NCBI GenBank assembly: GCA_024102665.1
Contig: JAGFJP010000007.1
Location: 1-38,947 of the forward strand
Reading direction: 5' to 3'
Origin: Thiogranum sp.
Lineage (GTDB): Bacteria > Pseudomonadota > Gammaproteobacteria > DSM-19610
DNA: 38,947 nt
This document shows, piece by piece, positions 7,116 through 17,127 of the stretch. The notes beneath the pieces are model-generated. The model saw only the letters and a program-made list of their open reading frames with translations. It was not told where the DNA came from and did not search any database. Each line of letters begins with the position of its first letter. Within the stretch, counting starts at the first letter, position 1. The position numbers were made by a program, and so were the translations under genes.

Positions 7116-7994
7116 TCATTCCGCTGTAGTGCCCGTGGTTACGGTAAACGCATCGCGCGCCGTTTTGGCATCCTGGAAAATCCGCAGAATACTGTCCGCG
7201 TCGTGATTGCGTATGGCGCTGCCGAGCACCTGCAGGTCCTGGCCGAAATGATCCAGCATGGCGAGTATCGCGTCGCGATTGGCGATACAGATATCCCGCC
7301 ACATCACGGGATCGCTGGAGGCGATACGGGTGAAATCCCGGAAACCGCCGGCAGCGTATTCGAATATCTCGCGCTTCTCGCTCATGCGCGCCAGGCTTTC
7401 GACCAGGGTGAAGGCAAGGATGTGCGGCAAATGACTGGTCGCGGCGAGCACTTCGTCGTGATGCCCGACATCCATTTCGTTGACAATGGCGCCAGCCGCT
7501 TCCCACATGGCGCGCACCCGGGCCGTGGCTGTGGCATCGGTTTCCGGCAGCGGGGTCAGGATCACGCGCCGGCCCTGGTAGAGTTCCGCGAACGACGCTT
7601 CCACACCGCTTTGTTCCGTGCCGGCAATCGGGTGGCCTGGCACGAACCAGGGAGGCGTCTGTCCGCAAGCCGCTTGCAGATCTTCGACGACCGCCGCCTT
7701 GGCGCTGCCGCCGTCGGTGACGACAGCGCCCGGCGCAAGCACACCGTTGATGGCATCGAACACACCGCGCATGGCGCCGAGCGGGACTGCGACGAATACC
7801 ATGTCCGCGCCCTGCACAGCCGTCGCGACATCGGTATCGAAGCGATCGATAACACCGAAATCAACGGCTTTCTGCAGATGCGCGGCATTGCGCGAAGCGC
7901 CGATGATTTCCCTGACCGCGCCGGCCTTGCGCAGCGCCCGCGCCAGCGAACCTCCGATCAGACCCACACCGATCACGCAGAGCCTCTCGATCAC
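7116..7994 (-). CDS. tyrA: Prephenate/arogenate dehydrogenase
   Basis: TyrA oxidatively decarboxylates prephenate (or arogenate) with NAD(P)+ on the way to tyrosine. The 292-residue product begins with a Rossmann motif, Gly-Val-Gly-Leu-Ile-Gly-Gly-Ser at 9-16. It keeps the His-Pro-Ile-Ala-Gly-Thr catalytic stretch and the helix containing Ser-His-Leu-Pro-His. It is a stand-alone dehydrogenase without the chorismate mutase of the E. coli enzyme and without the fused EPSP synthase of Pseudomonas. The start is GTG at 7994, overlapping the hisC stop by four bases (GTGA), which indicates translational coupling. Specificity for prephenate against arogenate cannot be told by eye. Confidence 0.95.
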   Translation of the reverse strand: MIERLCVIGVGLIGGSLARALRKAGAVREIIGASRNAAHLQKAVDFGVIDRFDTDVATAVQGADMVFVAVPLGAMRGVFDAINGVLAPGAVVTDGGSAKAAVVEDLQAACGQTPPWFVPGHPIAGTEQSGVEASFAELYQGRRVILTPLPETDATATARVRAMWEAAGAIVNEMDVGHHDEVLAATSHLPHILAFTLVESLARMSEKREIFEYAAGGFRDFTRIASSDPVMWRDICIANRDAILAMLDHFGQDLQVLGSAIRNHDADSILRIFQDAKTARDAFTVTTGTTAE

Positions 7995-9112
7995 CGGCCC
8001 AGCACCTTCGCGAGCGCCGCCAGGCAGCGCTGGTTCTCTTTCTCCAGACCGATGCTGATGCGCAGGAAACCGGGCATGCCGTAGTTGTCCACCGGTCTGA
8101 CGATCACGCCTTCGCGCAACAGGTTTTCGTACACGGCGCCGGTGTCGGCGCCGACATCGACCGCGACAAAGTTGCCCACCGAGGCAATATAGTCCAGGCC
8201 GAGCGCGCGCAGTCCCTGCGTCAGCTGCTTCATGCCCTGGTGATTGATTTCCACGCTCTGGCGCAGATGCTCGTCATCGGCCAGCGCCGCGAGCGCGGCC
8301 GCCTGCGCAAGGCTGTTGACGTTAAACGGCTGCCGCACGCGATTCAGCGCATCCGCCAGCCCCGCCTGCGAAACGCCGTAACCGACGCGCAGCGAAGCCA
8401 GTCCGTAGGCCTTGGAGAAAGTCCGCGTCACCAGCAGATTGGGATAGTCAGTGACCCACTCCACGGCGTCCGGATAGTCGGGCTCATCGACATATTCGAA
8501 ATAGGCTTCATCGATGACGACGATTACCTCCGGCGGCGCATTGCGCAGAAAATCCGCCAGCGCGGATCGCGTCAGCCAGGTGCCGGTCGGATTGTTCGGG
8601 TTGGCGATGAACACCACGCGCGTGTCGGCGTCGATGGCCGCCAGCATGGCCTCGAGATCATGGCCGAAACGCGGACCGCGGCTGCCGTCGTGGGCTGCCG
8701 CCACATTGGCCCGCGCGCCGATCGCCTGGGTGACGATCGGATAGACCGCGAATGCATGCGCCGAAAATACAGCCGCCGACTGCGGCGACAGGAAGGCGCG
8801 CGCCACCAGCTCGAGCACGTCATTGGATCCGTTGCCGAGGGTGATGTATTCCGCCGGCACCGCAAGCTTTCGCGCCAGCGCCGCTTTCAGCTCGAAGCCG
8901 TTGCCGTCGGGATAACGGGCCAGATCGGCGAACTGCGCCTTGACTGCTTCCAGTACCCGCGCGCTCGGGCCCAGCGGGTTTTCGTTGGACGCCAGCTTGA
9001 CCGCATTGCGGATGCCGTATTCGCGCTCCAGCTCGCTCAGCGGCTTGCCCGGTGTATAGGGCTTCAGCGCCTGCACACCCGGTGTGCAAAGTTGCAGAAT
9101 GGATTGGTTCAT
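7991..9112 (-). CDS. hisC: Histidinol-phosphate / aromatic aminotransferase
   Basis: This is a class I/II aminotransferase of 373 residues. The PLP lysine is Lys234 in Ser-Lys-Ala-Tyr-Gly-Leu-Ala-Ser-Leu-Arg-Val-Gly-Tyr. Other family marks are NENP near 44, the NPNNPTG loop at 171-177, and VIDEAYFEY near 198. HisC converts imidazole acetol phosphate to histidinol phosphate. Its place between pheA and tyrA suggests the broad-specificity form (often called HisC2 or HisHb) that also transaminates aromatic keto acids. The start at 9112 has no clear Shine-Dalgarno. A second hisC elsewhere would support the aromatic role. Confidence 0.94.
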   Translation of the reverse strand: MNQSILQLCTPGVQALKPYTPGKPLSELEREYGIRNAVKLASNENPLGPSARVLEAVKAQFADLARYPDGNGFELKAALARKLAVPAEYITLGNGSNDVLELVARAFLSPQSAAVFSAHAFAVYPIVTQAIGARANVAAAHDGSRGPRFGHDLEAMLAAIDADTRVVFIANPNNPTGTWLTRSALADFLRNAPPEVIVVIDEAYFEYVDEPDYPDAVEWVTDYPNLLVTRTFSKAYGLASLRVGYGVSQAGLADALNRVRQPFNVNSLAQAAALAALADDEHLRQSVEINHQGMKQLTQGLRALGLDYIASVGNFVAVDVGADTGAVYENLLREGVIVRPVDNYGMPGFLRISIGLEKENQRCLAALAKVLGR

Positions 9113-9152
9113 ATCAGCAATGCCGCCGCCGGCATCCGGCGCGGGGCGCTCC

Positions 9153-10235
9153 CTATAACTCGCATTTCGGGTAGGAACCCAGCACTTTCAGCATCGACGC
9201 CTCGGCGCCCAGTTCGCGCAGCGCGGCCGCGACGTTATCGTCCTCGGCGTGGCCTTCGACATCGAGAAAGAACACGTAGTCCCATTTGCTGACCCGCGAC
9301 GGCCGCGATTCGATACGGGTCATGCTTACGCCGTGCCGGGCGATCGGTTCCAGCAGCGCGTACAGGGCTCCGGCCTTGTTGCGCACCGTCACCATCAGCG
9401 ATGTCTTGTCGCGCCCGCTGGGCTCCACATACTGGTTGCCGATCACCAGGAAACGCGTGGTGTTGTTCGGGTCGTCCTCGATATTGGCTGCCAGTATTCC
9501 CAGCCCGTACATCTCCGCGGCCGCGTCGCTGGCGATTGCGGCAATGGAGTCGTCTTCGGCAGCAAGTCGCGCCGCCTCGGCATTGCTGCTGACGGCAATG
9601 CGCTCGGCGTGCGGCAGGTTGGCGTCCAGCCATTCCCGGCACTGCGCCAGCGCCTGCTGGTGGGCGCGCACACTGCGCACTTGCGCGCGATCGGGATTGC
9701 CACTCAGCAGCTGGTGATGAATATTCAGTTCCACGTCGCCGCAGATTCTCAGCGGCGAGCGCATGAACATGTCGAGCGTGTGACTGATGACGCCTTCGCT
9801 GGAGTTCTCCACCGGCACCACGCCGAAATCGGCGCCGCGCGCTTCGACTTCGCGGAAGATCTCGTCGATCGCCGCCAGCGGTTTCAGAGTAACGGCATGC
9901 CCGAACTGCTTGAGCGCCGCTTCCTGGGTGTAGGTGCCTTCCGGGCCCAGGTAGGCGATGGTGAGCGGTTGCTCGAGGGCCAGGCACGCCGACATGATTT
10001 CGCGGAACAGCCGCACCATGTCATCGTCAGGCATCGGGCCGCTGTTGCGCTCGCGCACCTGCCTGAGTATCTCGGCCTCGCGCTCCGGGCGGTAGAACAC
10101 CGTCTCCGCATCGATGTCACGCTTGCACTCGGCCACCTGGCTGGCGAGCGCCGCGCGCTCGTTGAGCAGAGTCTGGATCCGCTCGTCCAGTGCGTCGATG
10201 CGCTTGCGCAGTTGCTCCAGTTGCGATTCAGCCAT
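9153..10235 (-). CDS. pheA: Bifunctional chorismate mutase / prephenate dehydratase (P-protein)
   Basis: This protein converts chorismate to prephenate and then to phenylpyruvate for phenylalanine synthesis. Of 360 residues, about 1-88 form an AroQ-type helical chorismate mutase (Leu-Arg-Lys-Arg-Ile-Asp, Arg-Pro-Glu-Arg-Glu). A dehydratase domain begins near 92 with YLGPEGTYTQEAA and includes VPVENSSEG and TTRFLVI. An ACT regulatory domain at the C-terminus carries Glu-Ser-Arg-Pro, the phenylalanine-binding motif. The start at 10235 has GCGGA about seven bases upstream. It follows serA by 15 bases. Confidence 0.97.
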   Translation of the reverse strand: MAESQLEQLRKRIDALDERIQTLLNERAALASQVAECKRDIDAETVFYRPEREAEILRQVRERNSGPMPDDDMVRLFREIMSACLALEQPLTIAYLGPEGTYTQEAALKQFGHAVTLKPLAAIDEIFREVEARGADFGVVPVENSSEGVISHTLDMFMRSPLRICGDVELNIHHQLLSGNPDRAQVRSVRAHQQALAQCREWLDANLPHAERIAVSSNAEAARLAAEDDSIAAIASDAAAEMYGLGILAANIEDDPNNTTRFLVIGNQYVEPSGRDKTSLMVTVRNKAGALYALLEPIARHGVSMTRIESRPSRVSKWDYVFFLDVEGHAEDDNVAAALRELGAEASMLKVLGSYPKCEL

Positions 10236-10250
10236 GACTATCCGCCGCGC

Positions 10251-11417
10251 CTAGAGGACCCGCACCGCCAGCACGCCTTCGGTCGCGGAAATCCGGTCGA
10301 TGCATGCCTGGCCGACTTCGGATTCGACATCAACCAGCGTATAGGCCAGTTCGCCGCGCGACTTGTTGATCATGTCGACGATGTTCAGGCCGGATTCCGC
10401 AAGCGTCGTGGAAATCTGCCCGAGCATGTTTGGCACATTGCGGTTCACCACCGCCAGCCGGAAAGCTTCTCCGTAACGTTTCATGTACACCTTCGGGAAG
10501 TTCACCGAGTTGCGCACGTTGCCGTTTTCCAGGTAGTCGCGGATTTCATCGGCAACCATGATGGCGCAGTTGTCTTCGGCCTCGCGGGTCGATGCGCCCA
10601 GATGCGGCAGCGTGATCACGCGCGGATGTTCCTTGAGCAGGTTGCTCGGGAAATCGCAGATATAGGCATATACCTTGCCCGCGTCCAGCGCCTTGACAAC
10701 GGCTTCATCGTCGACAATGCCGTTGCGCGCGAAATTGAGAATGACCACGTTGTCTTTCATGGAACGCAGGCGTTCGGCATTGATCATGTGCCGGGTCGCA
10801 TCCACCAGCGGCACGTGGAAAGTGACGAAATCGCTGCGCGCCAGCAGGTCCTCGACACCGGTGGCCTGTTCGACGTCGGATGACATCTGCCAGGCGCTCT
10901 GCACGGTGATTTCCGGGTCATAGCCGATGACGTGCATGCCCAGCGCATGCGCGGCATTGGCGACCTGCACGCCGATGGCGCCCAGGCCTATGACACCCAG
11001 GGTACGCCCCGGCAGTTCCATGCCGGCGAACTGTTTCTTGCCGGCTTCGACCTGCCTGCTGATCTCGGCATCATCGCCCTTGAGTTCGCGCGCGAAACGC
11101 CAGCCCTGGCACAGGTTGCGAGCGCCCATCAGCATGCCGGCGAGCACCAGCTCCTTGACAGCATTGGCGTTGGCGCCCGGCGCATTGAACACCGGGATGC
11201 CGCGTTTGCTCATGGCGTCGACGGGAATATTGTTGACGCCGGCGCCGGCGCGCCCGATGGCGCGCACCGACGGCGGGATTTCCATGTTGTGCATATTGAA
11301 GGAACGCAGCAGGATGGCGTCCGGATGCTGGATCTCCGAGGCGATTTCATAGCGGTCGCGAGGCAGGCGTTCGAGACCGGCGACGGAGATATTGTTCAAG
11401 GTGAGAATCTTGTACAT
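10251..11417 (-). CDS. serA: D-3-phosphoglycerate dehydrogenase
   Basis: SerA oxidises 3-phosphoglycerate, the first step of serine synthesis. The 388-residue product has the NAD motif Gly-Leu-Gly-Ala-Ile-Gly, the catalytic Arg in Asn-Phe-Ala-Arg-Asn-Gly, the His in Leu-Pro-His-Leu-Gly-Ala-Ser-Thr, and a C-terminal ACT domain from about residue 315, as in serine-inhibited enzymes. A TTG start four codons upstream (11429) is open, but GAGGT (11427-11423) lies five bases before the ATG at 11417, so I use that ATG. It follows serC by eight bases. Having serC and serA side by side inside the aromatic cluster places two consecutive serine steps under joint expression. Confidence 0.96.
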   Translation of the reverse strand: MYKILTLNNISVAGLERLPRDRYEIASEIQHPDAILLRSFNMHNMEIPPSVRAIGRAGAGVNNIPVDAMSKRGIPVFNAPGANANAVKELVLAGMLMGARNLCQGWRFARELKGDDAEISRQVEAGKKQFAGMELPGRTLGVIGLGAIGVQVANAAHALGMHVIGYDPEITVQSAWQMSSDVEQATGVEDLLARSDFVTFHVPLVDATRHMINAERLRSMKDNVVILNFARNGIVDDEAVVKALDAGKVYAYICDFPSNLLKEHPRVITLPHLGASTREAEDNCAIMVADEIRDYLENGNVRNSVNFPKVYMKRYGEAFRLAVVNRNVPNMLGQISTTLAESGLNIVDMINKSRGELAYTLVDVESEVGQACIDRISATEGVLAVRVL

Positions 11418-11425
11418 GGAAAACC

Positions 11426-12508
11426 TCAACCCCGGCGTTTTTCGAAATCCGCCATGAACCAGATCAGCGCTTCCACACCCTCTTCCGGCATCGCGTTATA
11501 GATGCTGGCGCGCATGCCACCCACCGAACGGTGGCCTTTCAGGGCCACCAGCCCGGCCTGTTTGGCCTCCTCCAGGAACGCGGCATCCAGTTCCGGATTC
11601 GCCAGCGTGAAGGGCACGTTCATCCAGGAACGGCAGTTGACGTCCACGGGATTATGATAGAACCCCGAGCTGTCGATGGCCTTGTAGAGCTTCTGCGCCT
11701 TGGCGTGGTTGATCTTGGCCATGCCTTCCAGGCCGCCGAGTTCCTTGAGCCACTTGAACACCAGGCCGGCGAGATACCAGCCGTAGGTGGGCGGCGTGTT
11801 GTACATGGATTCATTGTTGGCGTGCGTGGCGTAGTCGAACATCACCGGCTGCCCGGGCAACACCGAACCGATCAGGTCTTCGCGCACAATGACCACGGTC
11901 AGGCCCGCAGGACCGATGTTCTTCTGCGCGCCGGCATAAATGACGCCGAAACGGCTGACGTCGACGGGCCGCGACAGAATGGTCGACGACATGTCCGCCA
12001 CCAGCGGCACGTCGCCGACATCGGGAATCCAGTGATATTCGACGCCGCCGATGGTCTCGTTCGGTGTGTAATGCACATAGGCGGCGCCGCGATCGAGATT
12101 CCACTCGGCCGGTTCCGGGATGCTGGTGAAGTTGTCGGCCTCGGAACTGGCGGCGACATTGACATCGCAGTAACGTCGCGCCTCGGCGATCGCCTTTTTG
12201 CTCCAGGCGCCGGTGTTGACGTAGTCGGCCTTGTTGTTGCCGCGCAGCAGGTTGATCGGCACCATGGAAAACTGGCTGGACGCGCCACCCTGCAGGAACA
12301 GCACCTTGTAGTTGGCGGGGATTTTCATCAGTTCGCGCAGATCGGCTTCCGCCTGCTGCGCGATGGACATGAATTCCTTGCCGCGATGGCTCATTTCCAT
12401 CACCGACATGCCGCAGCCGTGCCAGTCGAGCAACTCGTCGCGGGCCTGTTCCAGCACTTTCGCGGGCAACACCGCGGGGCCGGCGCTGAAGTTGTACACC
12501 TTGGTCAT
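11426..12508 (-). CDS. serC: Phosphoserine aminotransferase
   Basis: SerC converts 3-phosphohydroxypyruvate to phosphoserine, and usually also serves pyridoxine synthesis. The 360-residue product begins with the family hallmark [10 protein letters not shown]. The PLP lysine is Lys196 in [10 protein letters not shown], and the C-terminus has [14 protein letters not shown] for phosphate binding. The ATG at 12508 has AGGAG nine bases upstream. It lies 30 bases after gyrA, the usual gyrA-serC order. Confidence 0.98.
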   Translation of the reverse strand: MTKVYNFSAGPAVLPAKVLEQARDELLDWHGCGMSVMEMSHRGKEFMSIAQQAEADLRELMKIPANYKVLFLQGGASSQFSMVPINLLRGNNKADYVNTGAWSKKAIAEARRYCDVNVAASSEADNFTSIPEPAEWNLDRGAAYVHYTPNETIGGVEYHWIPDVGDVPLVADMSSTILSRPVDVSRFGVIYAGAQKNIGPAGLTVVIVREDLIGSVLPGQPVMFDYATHANNESMYNTPPTYGWYLAGLVFKWLKELGGLEGMAKINHAKAQKLYKAIDSSGFYHNPVDVNCRSWMNVPFTLANPELDAAFLEEAKQAGLVALKGHRSVGGMRASIYNAMPEEGVEALIWFMADFEKRRG

Positions 12509-12538
12509 ACCTGAACGCTCCTGAAAGCTCTGAAATTA

Positions 12539-15094
12539 CTATTCGGCCGGGCCGGCCTCTTCCTCGTCGCCCTGCACTTCGACGACGCGTTCGAGACCGA
12601 CCAGCTTTTCGCCGCTATGCAGACTGATGAGCCGCACGCCCTGGGTGTTGCGGCCCATCGAGGACACTTCGTTGACGCGGGTGCGCACCAGCGTGCCGCC
12701 ATTGGTGATCAGCATGATTTCATCGTCATCGCTGACCAGCACCGCGCCTATGACATCGCCGTTGCGCTCCGAACTCTGTATCGAAATGACACCCTGCCCG
12801 CCGCGGCCGTGCGACGGATACTCGCTGACCGGGGTGCGCTTGCCGTAACCGTTCTCGGTCGCCGTCAGTACCGCGCCTTCATCGACGATGATCAGCGCTA
12901 TCACTTTCTGGCCGGGCTGCAGGCGGATACCGCGCACGCCGCAGGCCGTGCGACCCATGGCGCGCACATCGTTCTCACTGAAACGGATCACCTTGCCGGT
13001 GTTGCTGAACAGCATCACGTCGCGGGTGCCGTCGGTGAGCGCGACATTGACCAGGTAGTCGTCGAGGCGCAGATCGACGGCGATAATGCCGTTGGAGCGC
13101 GGCCGTGAAAAATCCGACAACGGCGTTTTCTTCACCGTGCCCTGCGCCGTGGCCATGAACACGAAGCGGTCTTCCGGGAACTCGCGCACTGGCAACACGG
13201 CATTGATGCGTTCGCCTTCTTCCAGCGGCAGCAGGTTGACAATGGGCTTGCCGCGCGCGGTGCGGCCGGCCTGCGGCAACTGGTAGACCTTGAGCCAGTA
13301 CGCCTTGCCGCGGCTGCTGAAGCACAAAATGGTGTCGTGGGTGCTGGCGATAAACAGCTTGTCGATGAAATCCTCTTCCCTCACGCTGGCCGCGGCCTTG
13401 CCGCGCCCGCCGCGCCGCTGCGCCTGGTAATCCGACAGCGGTTGCGACTTGGCGTAACCCGCATGCGACAGCGTCACCACCACGTCTTCCTCGGTGATGA
13501 GATCTTCCATGGTCAGATCAAGCTGATCGGTGACGATTTCGGTGCGCCGCGCATCGCCGTACTGGTCGCGCACTTCGATGAGTTCGTCGCGGATCACCTG
13601 CATCAGGCGGTCGGGGTCATTCAGAATGGCCAGCAACTCGTCGATGCGCTGGATGACTTCCTTGTATTCATCGACGATCTTGTCCTGCTCGAGACCCGTC
13701 AACTGGTGCAGACGCAGGTCGAGGATCGCCTGCGCCTGCGCTTCGGACAGGCGATAGCTTTGGCCCTGGTAGCCGAAACGCTGCTCCAGTCCGTCGGGGC
13801 GCGACGCCTCGCTGCCGGAGCGCTGCAGAAGCTCGCCGACGATGCCGGGCATCCAGTCGCGGCCCATCAGCTGCTCGCGCGCCTCGGCGCGGCTGCTGGA
13901 GGCCTTGATCAGCGCGATGACTTCGTCGATGTTGGCCAGCGCGACCGCGAGACCTTCCAATATATGCGCGCGTTCACGCGCCTTGCGCAGATCGTAGACC
14001 GTGCGCCGGGTGACGACTTCGCGGCGGTGGCGGACAAAGGCCTCGAGGATCTGCTTGAGGTTGAGCAGCCGCGGCTGACCGTCGACCAGCGCCACCATGT
14101 TGATGCCGAACACGTTCTGCAACTGGGTCTGCTGGTACAGATTGTTGAGCACCACCTCGGGCACTTCGCCGCGCTTGAGCTCGATCACCATGCGCATGCC
14201 GTCCTTGTCGGATTCATCGCGCAGCTGGCTGATGCCGTCGATTTTCTTTTCCTTGACCAGTTCCGCGATCTTTTCCAGCAGGCGCGCCTTGTTGACCTGG
14301 TAAGGCAATTCGGTGACGACAATCTTCTGCCTGGCGCCTTCCTCGCCTTCCACGTGGCTGCGCGCGCGGATGTACACGCGGCCGCGGCCGGTCTGATAGG
14401 CTTCGTGGATGCCGCGCACACCGTTGATAATGGCGGCGGTCGGGAAATCGGGCCCGGGGACGATCTCGATCAGTTCCTTGAGACCGAGTTCCGGATTATC
14501 GATCAAAGCAATGCAGGCATTGACCACTTCGCCGAGATTGTGGGGCGGAATATTGGTCGCCATGCCGACAGCGATACCGGCCGATCCGTTGACCAGCAGG
14601 TTGGGTATGCGCGTCGGGAAGACCTTCGGCTCGTGTTCCGACTCGTCGTAGTTGGGAACGAAATCGACGGTTTCCTTGTCGATGTCGGCGAGCAGTTCAT
14701 GGGCGATGCGCGCCATGCGCACTTCGGTATAACGCATGGCGGCCGGCGAGTCGCCGTCCACGGAGCCGAAGTTGCCCTGCCCGTCGACCAGCATGTAACG
14801 CAGCGAGAACGGCTGCGCCATGCGCACGATCGTGTCGTACACCGCAGTGTCGCCGTGCGGGTGATATTTACCGATCACATCGCCGACGATACGGGCCGAT
14901 TTCTTGTAGGGTTTGTTCCAGTCGTTGCCCAGTTCGCTCATGGCGAACAGGGCGCGCCGGTGCACAGGCTTGAGGCCGTCGCGCACGTCCGGCAAGGCCC
15001 GTCCCACGATAACGCTCATTGCGTAATCGAGATACGATTGCCGCATTTCGTCTTCCAGATTGACCGGAAGCACTTCTTTGGCGAAATCTGCCAT
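12539..15094 (-). CDS. gyrA: DNA gyrase subunit A
   Basis: GyrA breaks and rejoins DNA for negative supercoiling with GyrB. In this 851-residue protein the catalytic tyrosine is Tyr122 in Ala-Met-Arg-Tyr-Thr-Glu-Val-Arg. The quinolone region has Thr83 and Asp87 in E. coli numbering, which here is identical; Thr83 is also the wild-type residue in Pseudomonas aeruginosa. The GyrA box Gln-Arg-Arg-Gly-Gly-Arg-Gly is present in the C-terminal beta-pinwheel, confirming gyrase rather than topoisomerase IV (ParC). The C-terminus ends in an acidic tail. The start at 15094 has no strong Shine-Dalgarno. It is the first gene of the minus-strand block. Confidence 0.99.
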   Translation of the reverse strand: MADFAKEVLPVNLEDEMRQSYLDYAMSVIVGRALPDVRDGLKPVHRRALFAMSELGNDWNKPYKKSARIVGDVIGKYHPHGDTAVYDTIVRMAQPFSLRYMLVDGQGNFGSVDGDSPAAMRYTEVRMARIAHELLADIDKETVDFVPNYDESEHEPKVFPTRIPNLLVNGSAGIAVGMATNIPPHNLGEVVNACIALIDNPELGLKELIEIVPGPDFPTAAIINGVRGIHEAYQTGRGRVYIRARSHVEGEEGARQKIVVTELPYQVNKARLLEKIAELVKEKKIDGISQLRDESDKDGMRMVIELKRGEVPEVVLNNLYQQTQLQNVFGINMVALVDGQPRLLNLKQILEAFVRHRREVVTRRTVYDLRKARERAHILEGLAVALANIDEVIALIKASSSRAEAREQLMGRDWMPGIVGELLQRSGSEASRPDGLEQRFGYQGQSYRLSEAQAQAILDLRLHQLTGLEQDKIVDEYKEVIQRIDELLAILNDPDRLMQVIRDELIEVRDQYGDARRTEIVTDQLDLTMEDLITEEDVVVTLSHAGYAKSQPLSDYQAQRRGGRGKAAASVREEDFIDKLFIASTHDTILCFSSRGKAYWLKVYQLPQAGRTARGKPIVNLLPLEEGERINAVLPVREFPEDRFVFMATAQGTVKKTPLSDFSRPRSNGIIAVDLRLDDYLVNVALTDGTRDVMLFSNTGKVIRFSENDVRAMGRTACGVRGIRLQPGQKVIALIIVDEGAVLTATENGYGKRTPVSEYPSHGRGGQGVISIQSSERNGDVIGAVLVSDDDEIMLITNGGTLVRTRVNEVSSMGRNTQGVRLISLHSGEKLVGLERVVEVQGDEEEAGPAE

Positions 15095-15189
15095 GGCGAT
15101 AGTTACTTTAGGTTCCCGGGACGGTAGTCACGTCTGTCTTGTTATCGATTCTGAAACGCGCCGAAGCGCTCAGAGCGGGTAAAAACGCG

Positions 15190-15195
15190 ATGTTA
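15190..15195 (-). promoter_or_regulatory. Candidate extended -10 of a gyrA promoter
   Basis: On the minus strand TGG is followed by TAACAT (15195-15190), an extended -10 form, about 96 bases upstream of the gyrA start. No good -35 lies at the right distance. Downstream in the leader is a small GCGC-TTCG-GCGC hairpin (about 15156-15170). Support is weak. Confidence 0.3.
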
Positions 15196-15280
15196 CCACA
15201 GCTGGTCAGCCTACTGCATCAGCGCAATCGCGTCTGAAAACGGCTCTGAGGGCGCTGAACGGCCTCCCGTCAATTTATCG

Positions 15281-16324
15281 TCAACCCATGAGGGAGCGCA
15301 TTTTCTCCGTATCGGGGTTCTGCACCGCGCCGCGCTCCGTGACAATCACGTCGATGAGGGCCGCCGGCGTCACATCGAATGCCGGGTTCCAGGCCCGCGC
15401 GCCCGCTGCCGCGACCACCTGGCCGCCGAGTTCCAGGACTTCCTGGGGCGCCCGGGCTTCTATAGGTATGGATTCTCCGGAAGCGATCGCCATGTCCACC
15501 GTCGATGCGGGCGCGACGACCATGAATTTCACGCCATGATGGCGCGCCGCCACCGCGGCACTGTAGGTGCCGATCTTGTTGGCAACATCGCCATTGGCGG
15601 CGATGCGGTCGGCGCCGACGATCACCCACTGCACCTTGCCCTCGCGCATCAGGTGCGCGGCCGCGCCGTCCACCAGCAATGTCACCGGAATGCGGTCCTG
15701 CACCAGCTCCCATGCGGTCAGGCGCGCGCCCTGCAACCAGGGACGCGTTTCGTCGGCAAACACTTCGCTGATTTTGCCGGTCGACCAGGCGCTGCGAATG
15801 ACGCCCAGCGCGGTGCCATAGCCGCCGGTCGCCAGCGATCCGGTGTTGCAATGGGTCAGCACGCCGCTGCCGTGATCGATGAATGCAGCGCCCAGCGTGC
15901 CCATGGCATGATTGGCGAGGATGTCCTCGTCGTGAATCCCGATGGCCTCCGCCAGCAGCGCAGCGACCGGATCATCCTCGAGCGCCGCGGCCTTTTCGCG
16001 CATGCGGCGCACCGCCCAGCTCAGGTTCACCGCCGTGGGGCGCGCCTGTTGCAACCTGTCCAGATCCTCCTCGAACGCCTGGCGCCAGTTCTCCGGGTCT
16101 CCGGTGAAGCGCTGCCGCGCCGCGAGCACGGCGCCATAGGCGGCCGCGATGCCGATGGCGGGCGCGCCGCGCACCACCATCGCGCGAATCGCCTCGGCCA
16201 CGGCGTCGCTGGTCTCGAGCACCAGGTACTGCTCCTGCTGCGGCAACAGGCGCTGATCGAGCAGGTGCAGGCTGTCATCGCGCCAGGCAACGGCGCGTAT
16301 GGAATCATGTGCCTGATTCATCAT
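15281..16324 (-). CDS. mtnA: S-methyl-5-thioribose-1-phosphate isomerase
   Basis: MtnA isomerises methylthioribose 1-phosphate to methylthioribulose 1-phosphate in methionine salvage. The 347-residue product has Val-Arg-Gly-Ala-Pro-Ala-Ile-Gly near residue 51, the catalytic Cys in His-Cys-Asn-Thr-Gly, and Gly-Ala-Asp-Arg with Ala-Asn-Lys-Ile-Gly-Thr downstream. These mark it as the isomerase rather than an eIF2B-type relative. Two adjacent ATG codons (16324 and 16321) are possible starts. It lies upstream of gyrA on the same strand, 186 bases away, as in Pseudomonas. The salvage partner mtaD lies beyond the intervening OmpA-like gene. Confidence 0.96.
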   Translation of the reverse strand: MMNQAHDSIRAVAWRDDSLHLLDQRLLPQQEQYLVLETSDAVAEAIRAMVVRGAPAIGIAAAYGAVLAARQRFTGDPENWRQAFEEDLDRLQQARPTAVNLSWAVRRMREKAAALEDDPVAALLAEAIGIHDEDILANHAMGTLGAAFIDHGSGVLTHCNTGSLATGGYGTALGVIRSAWSTGKISEVFADETRPWLQGARLTAWELVQDRIPVTLLVDGAAAHLMREGKVQWVIVGADRIAANGDVANKIGTYSAAVAARHHGVKFMVVAPASTVDMAIASGESIPIEARAPQEVLELGGQVVAAAGARAWNPAFDVTPAALIDVIVTERGAVQNPDTEKMRSLMG

Positions 16325-16464
16325 TTTTACCCAGTCTGTTGGTGTAAAACATTGTTAGGTCCACCGCGTGCGGCGGATGCGCAGTATTGCATATCCGGAT
16401 CACATGTATTCTACTCCCCCTTCGCTTCGACTTTCTGACAGAACCGATATCAAGGAGACCGGTC

Positions 16465-17124
16465 ATGAACAATAACCAGAAAATCCTCGGAATCACCTTC
16501 AGCTGCCTGGGCGCTGTGCTGATGAACAACAGTGTGGCCCACGAAACCGGCATGGCGCACGAAGGCCACGTCGGCGACTCCAGCGGACATCTGGTCAGCA
16601 CCGGTTCCGGCGACTGTCTCAGAACCGGCAGCTGGAACGCGGCGCTCGACACCGAGGAATGCGGCGGTGCGCCCGCAAAGGCAAAAGTTGCGGAGCCGGA
16701 GCCGGAACCGGCGGCTGTCGCAGCGGCGGCGGAGATTCCGGCAACGCCGAAAGTCATCACCAAAATGGTTTCGCTGAAATCGGGCGCATTGTTCGACGTC
16801 AACAGCGACACGCTCAAACCGGCCGGCAAGGACGAGCTGTCGGCGCTGGCCGATCAGCTCAAGGGCATGAGCGAGATCCAGCAGGTCAAGATCGTCGGTC
16901 ATACCGACAGCACCGGCGCCGAGGCCTATAACCAGACGCTGTCGCAGCGCCGCGCCATCGCCGTGAAAAACCACCTGCTTGACCAGGGGATTCCTGCATC
17001 GACCATGGCAACGCTGGGAATGGGTGAAAGCAATCCGGTCGCCAGCAACGACACCAGAGAAGGTCGCGCGCAAAACCGCCGCGTCGAAATCACCATACAG
17101 GGCACCGAAGCAGAAGCCCGCTGA
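16465..17124 (+). CDS. OmpA-family outer-membrane/peptidoglycan-binding protein
   Basis: The 219-residue product has a signal peptide (about residues 1-25, cleavage likely after Ser-Val-Ala). A short segment carries two cysteines (Cys51, Cys66) in the pattern Gly-Asp-Cys-Leu-Arg-Thr-Gly-Ser-Trp...Glu-Glu-Cys-Gly, seen in small OmpA-like proteins. A Pro/Glu/Ala-rich linker (about 70-95) leads to an OmpA C-terminal domain (about 103-215) with Gly-His-Thr-Asp and Asn-Arg-Arg-Val-Glu-Ile. There is no room for a beta barrel, so it is probably periplasmic and binds peptidoglycan. The ATG at 16465 follows AAGGAG by seven bases; an upstream in-frame ATG at 16387 lacks any site and adds a non-conserved stretch. 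It is inserted between mtnA and mtaD. Confidence 0.9.
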   Translation: MNNNQKILGITFSCLGAVLMNNSVAHETGMAHEGHVGDSSGHLVSTGSGDCLRTGSWNAALDTEECGGAPAKAKVAEPEPEPAAVAAAAEIPATPKVITKMVSLKSGALFDVNSDTLKPAGKDELSALADQLKGMSEIQQVKIVGHTDSTGAEAYNQTLSQRRAIAVKNHLLDQGIPASTMATLGMGESNPVASNDTREGRAQNRRVEITIQGTEAEAR

Positions 17125-17127
17125 TGT

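Noticed and set aside
12539-15094. Thr83 in GyrA as an acquired quinolone-resistance change
   Set aside because: Threonine is the normal residue at this place in several gammaproteobacteria such as Pseudomonas aeruginosa, and Asp87 is unchanged.
13337-15127. Open frame of nearly 600 codons antisense to gyrA, and similar long frames antisense to aroA, pheA-serA and serC
   Set aside because: GC-rich codon use leaves the opposite strand open; the sense genes are certain and the antisense translations are rich in His, Arg and Gln without domains.
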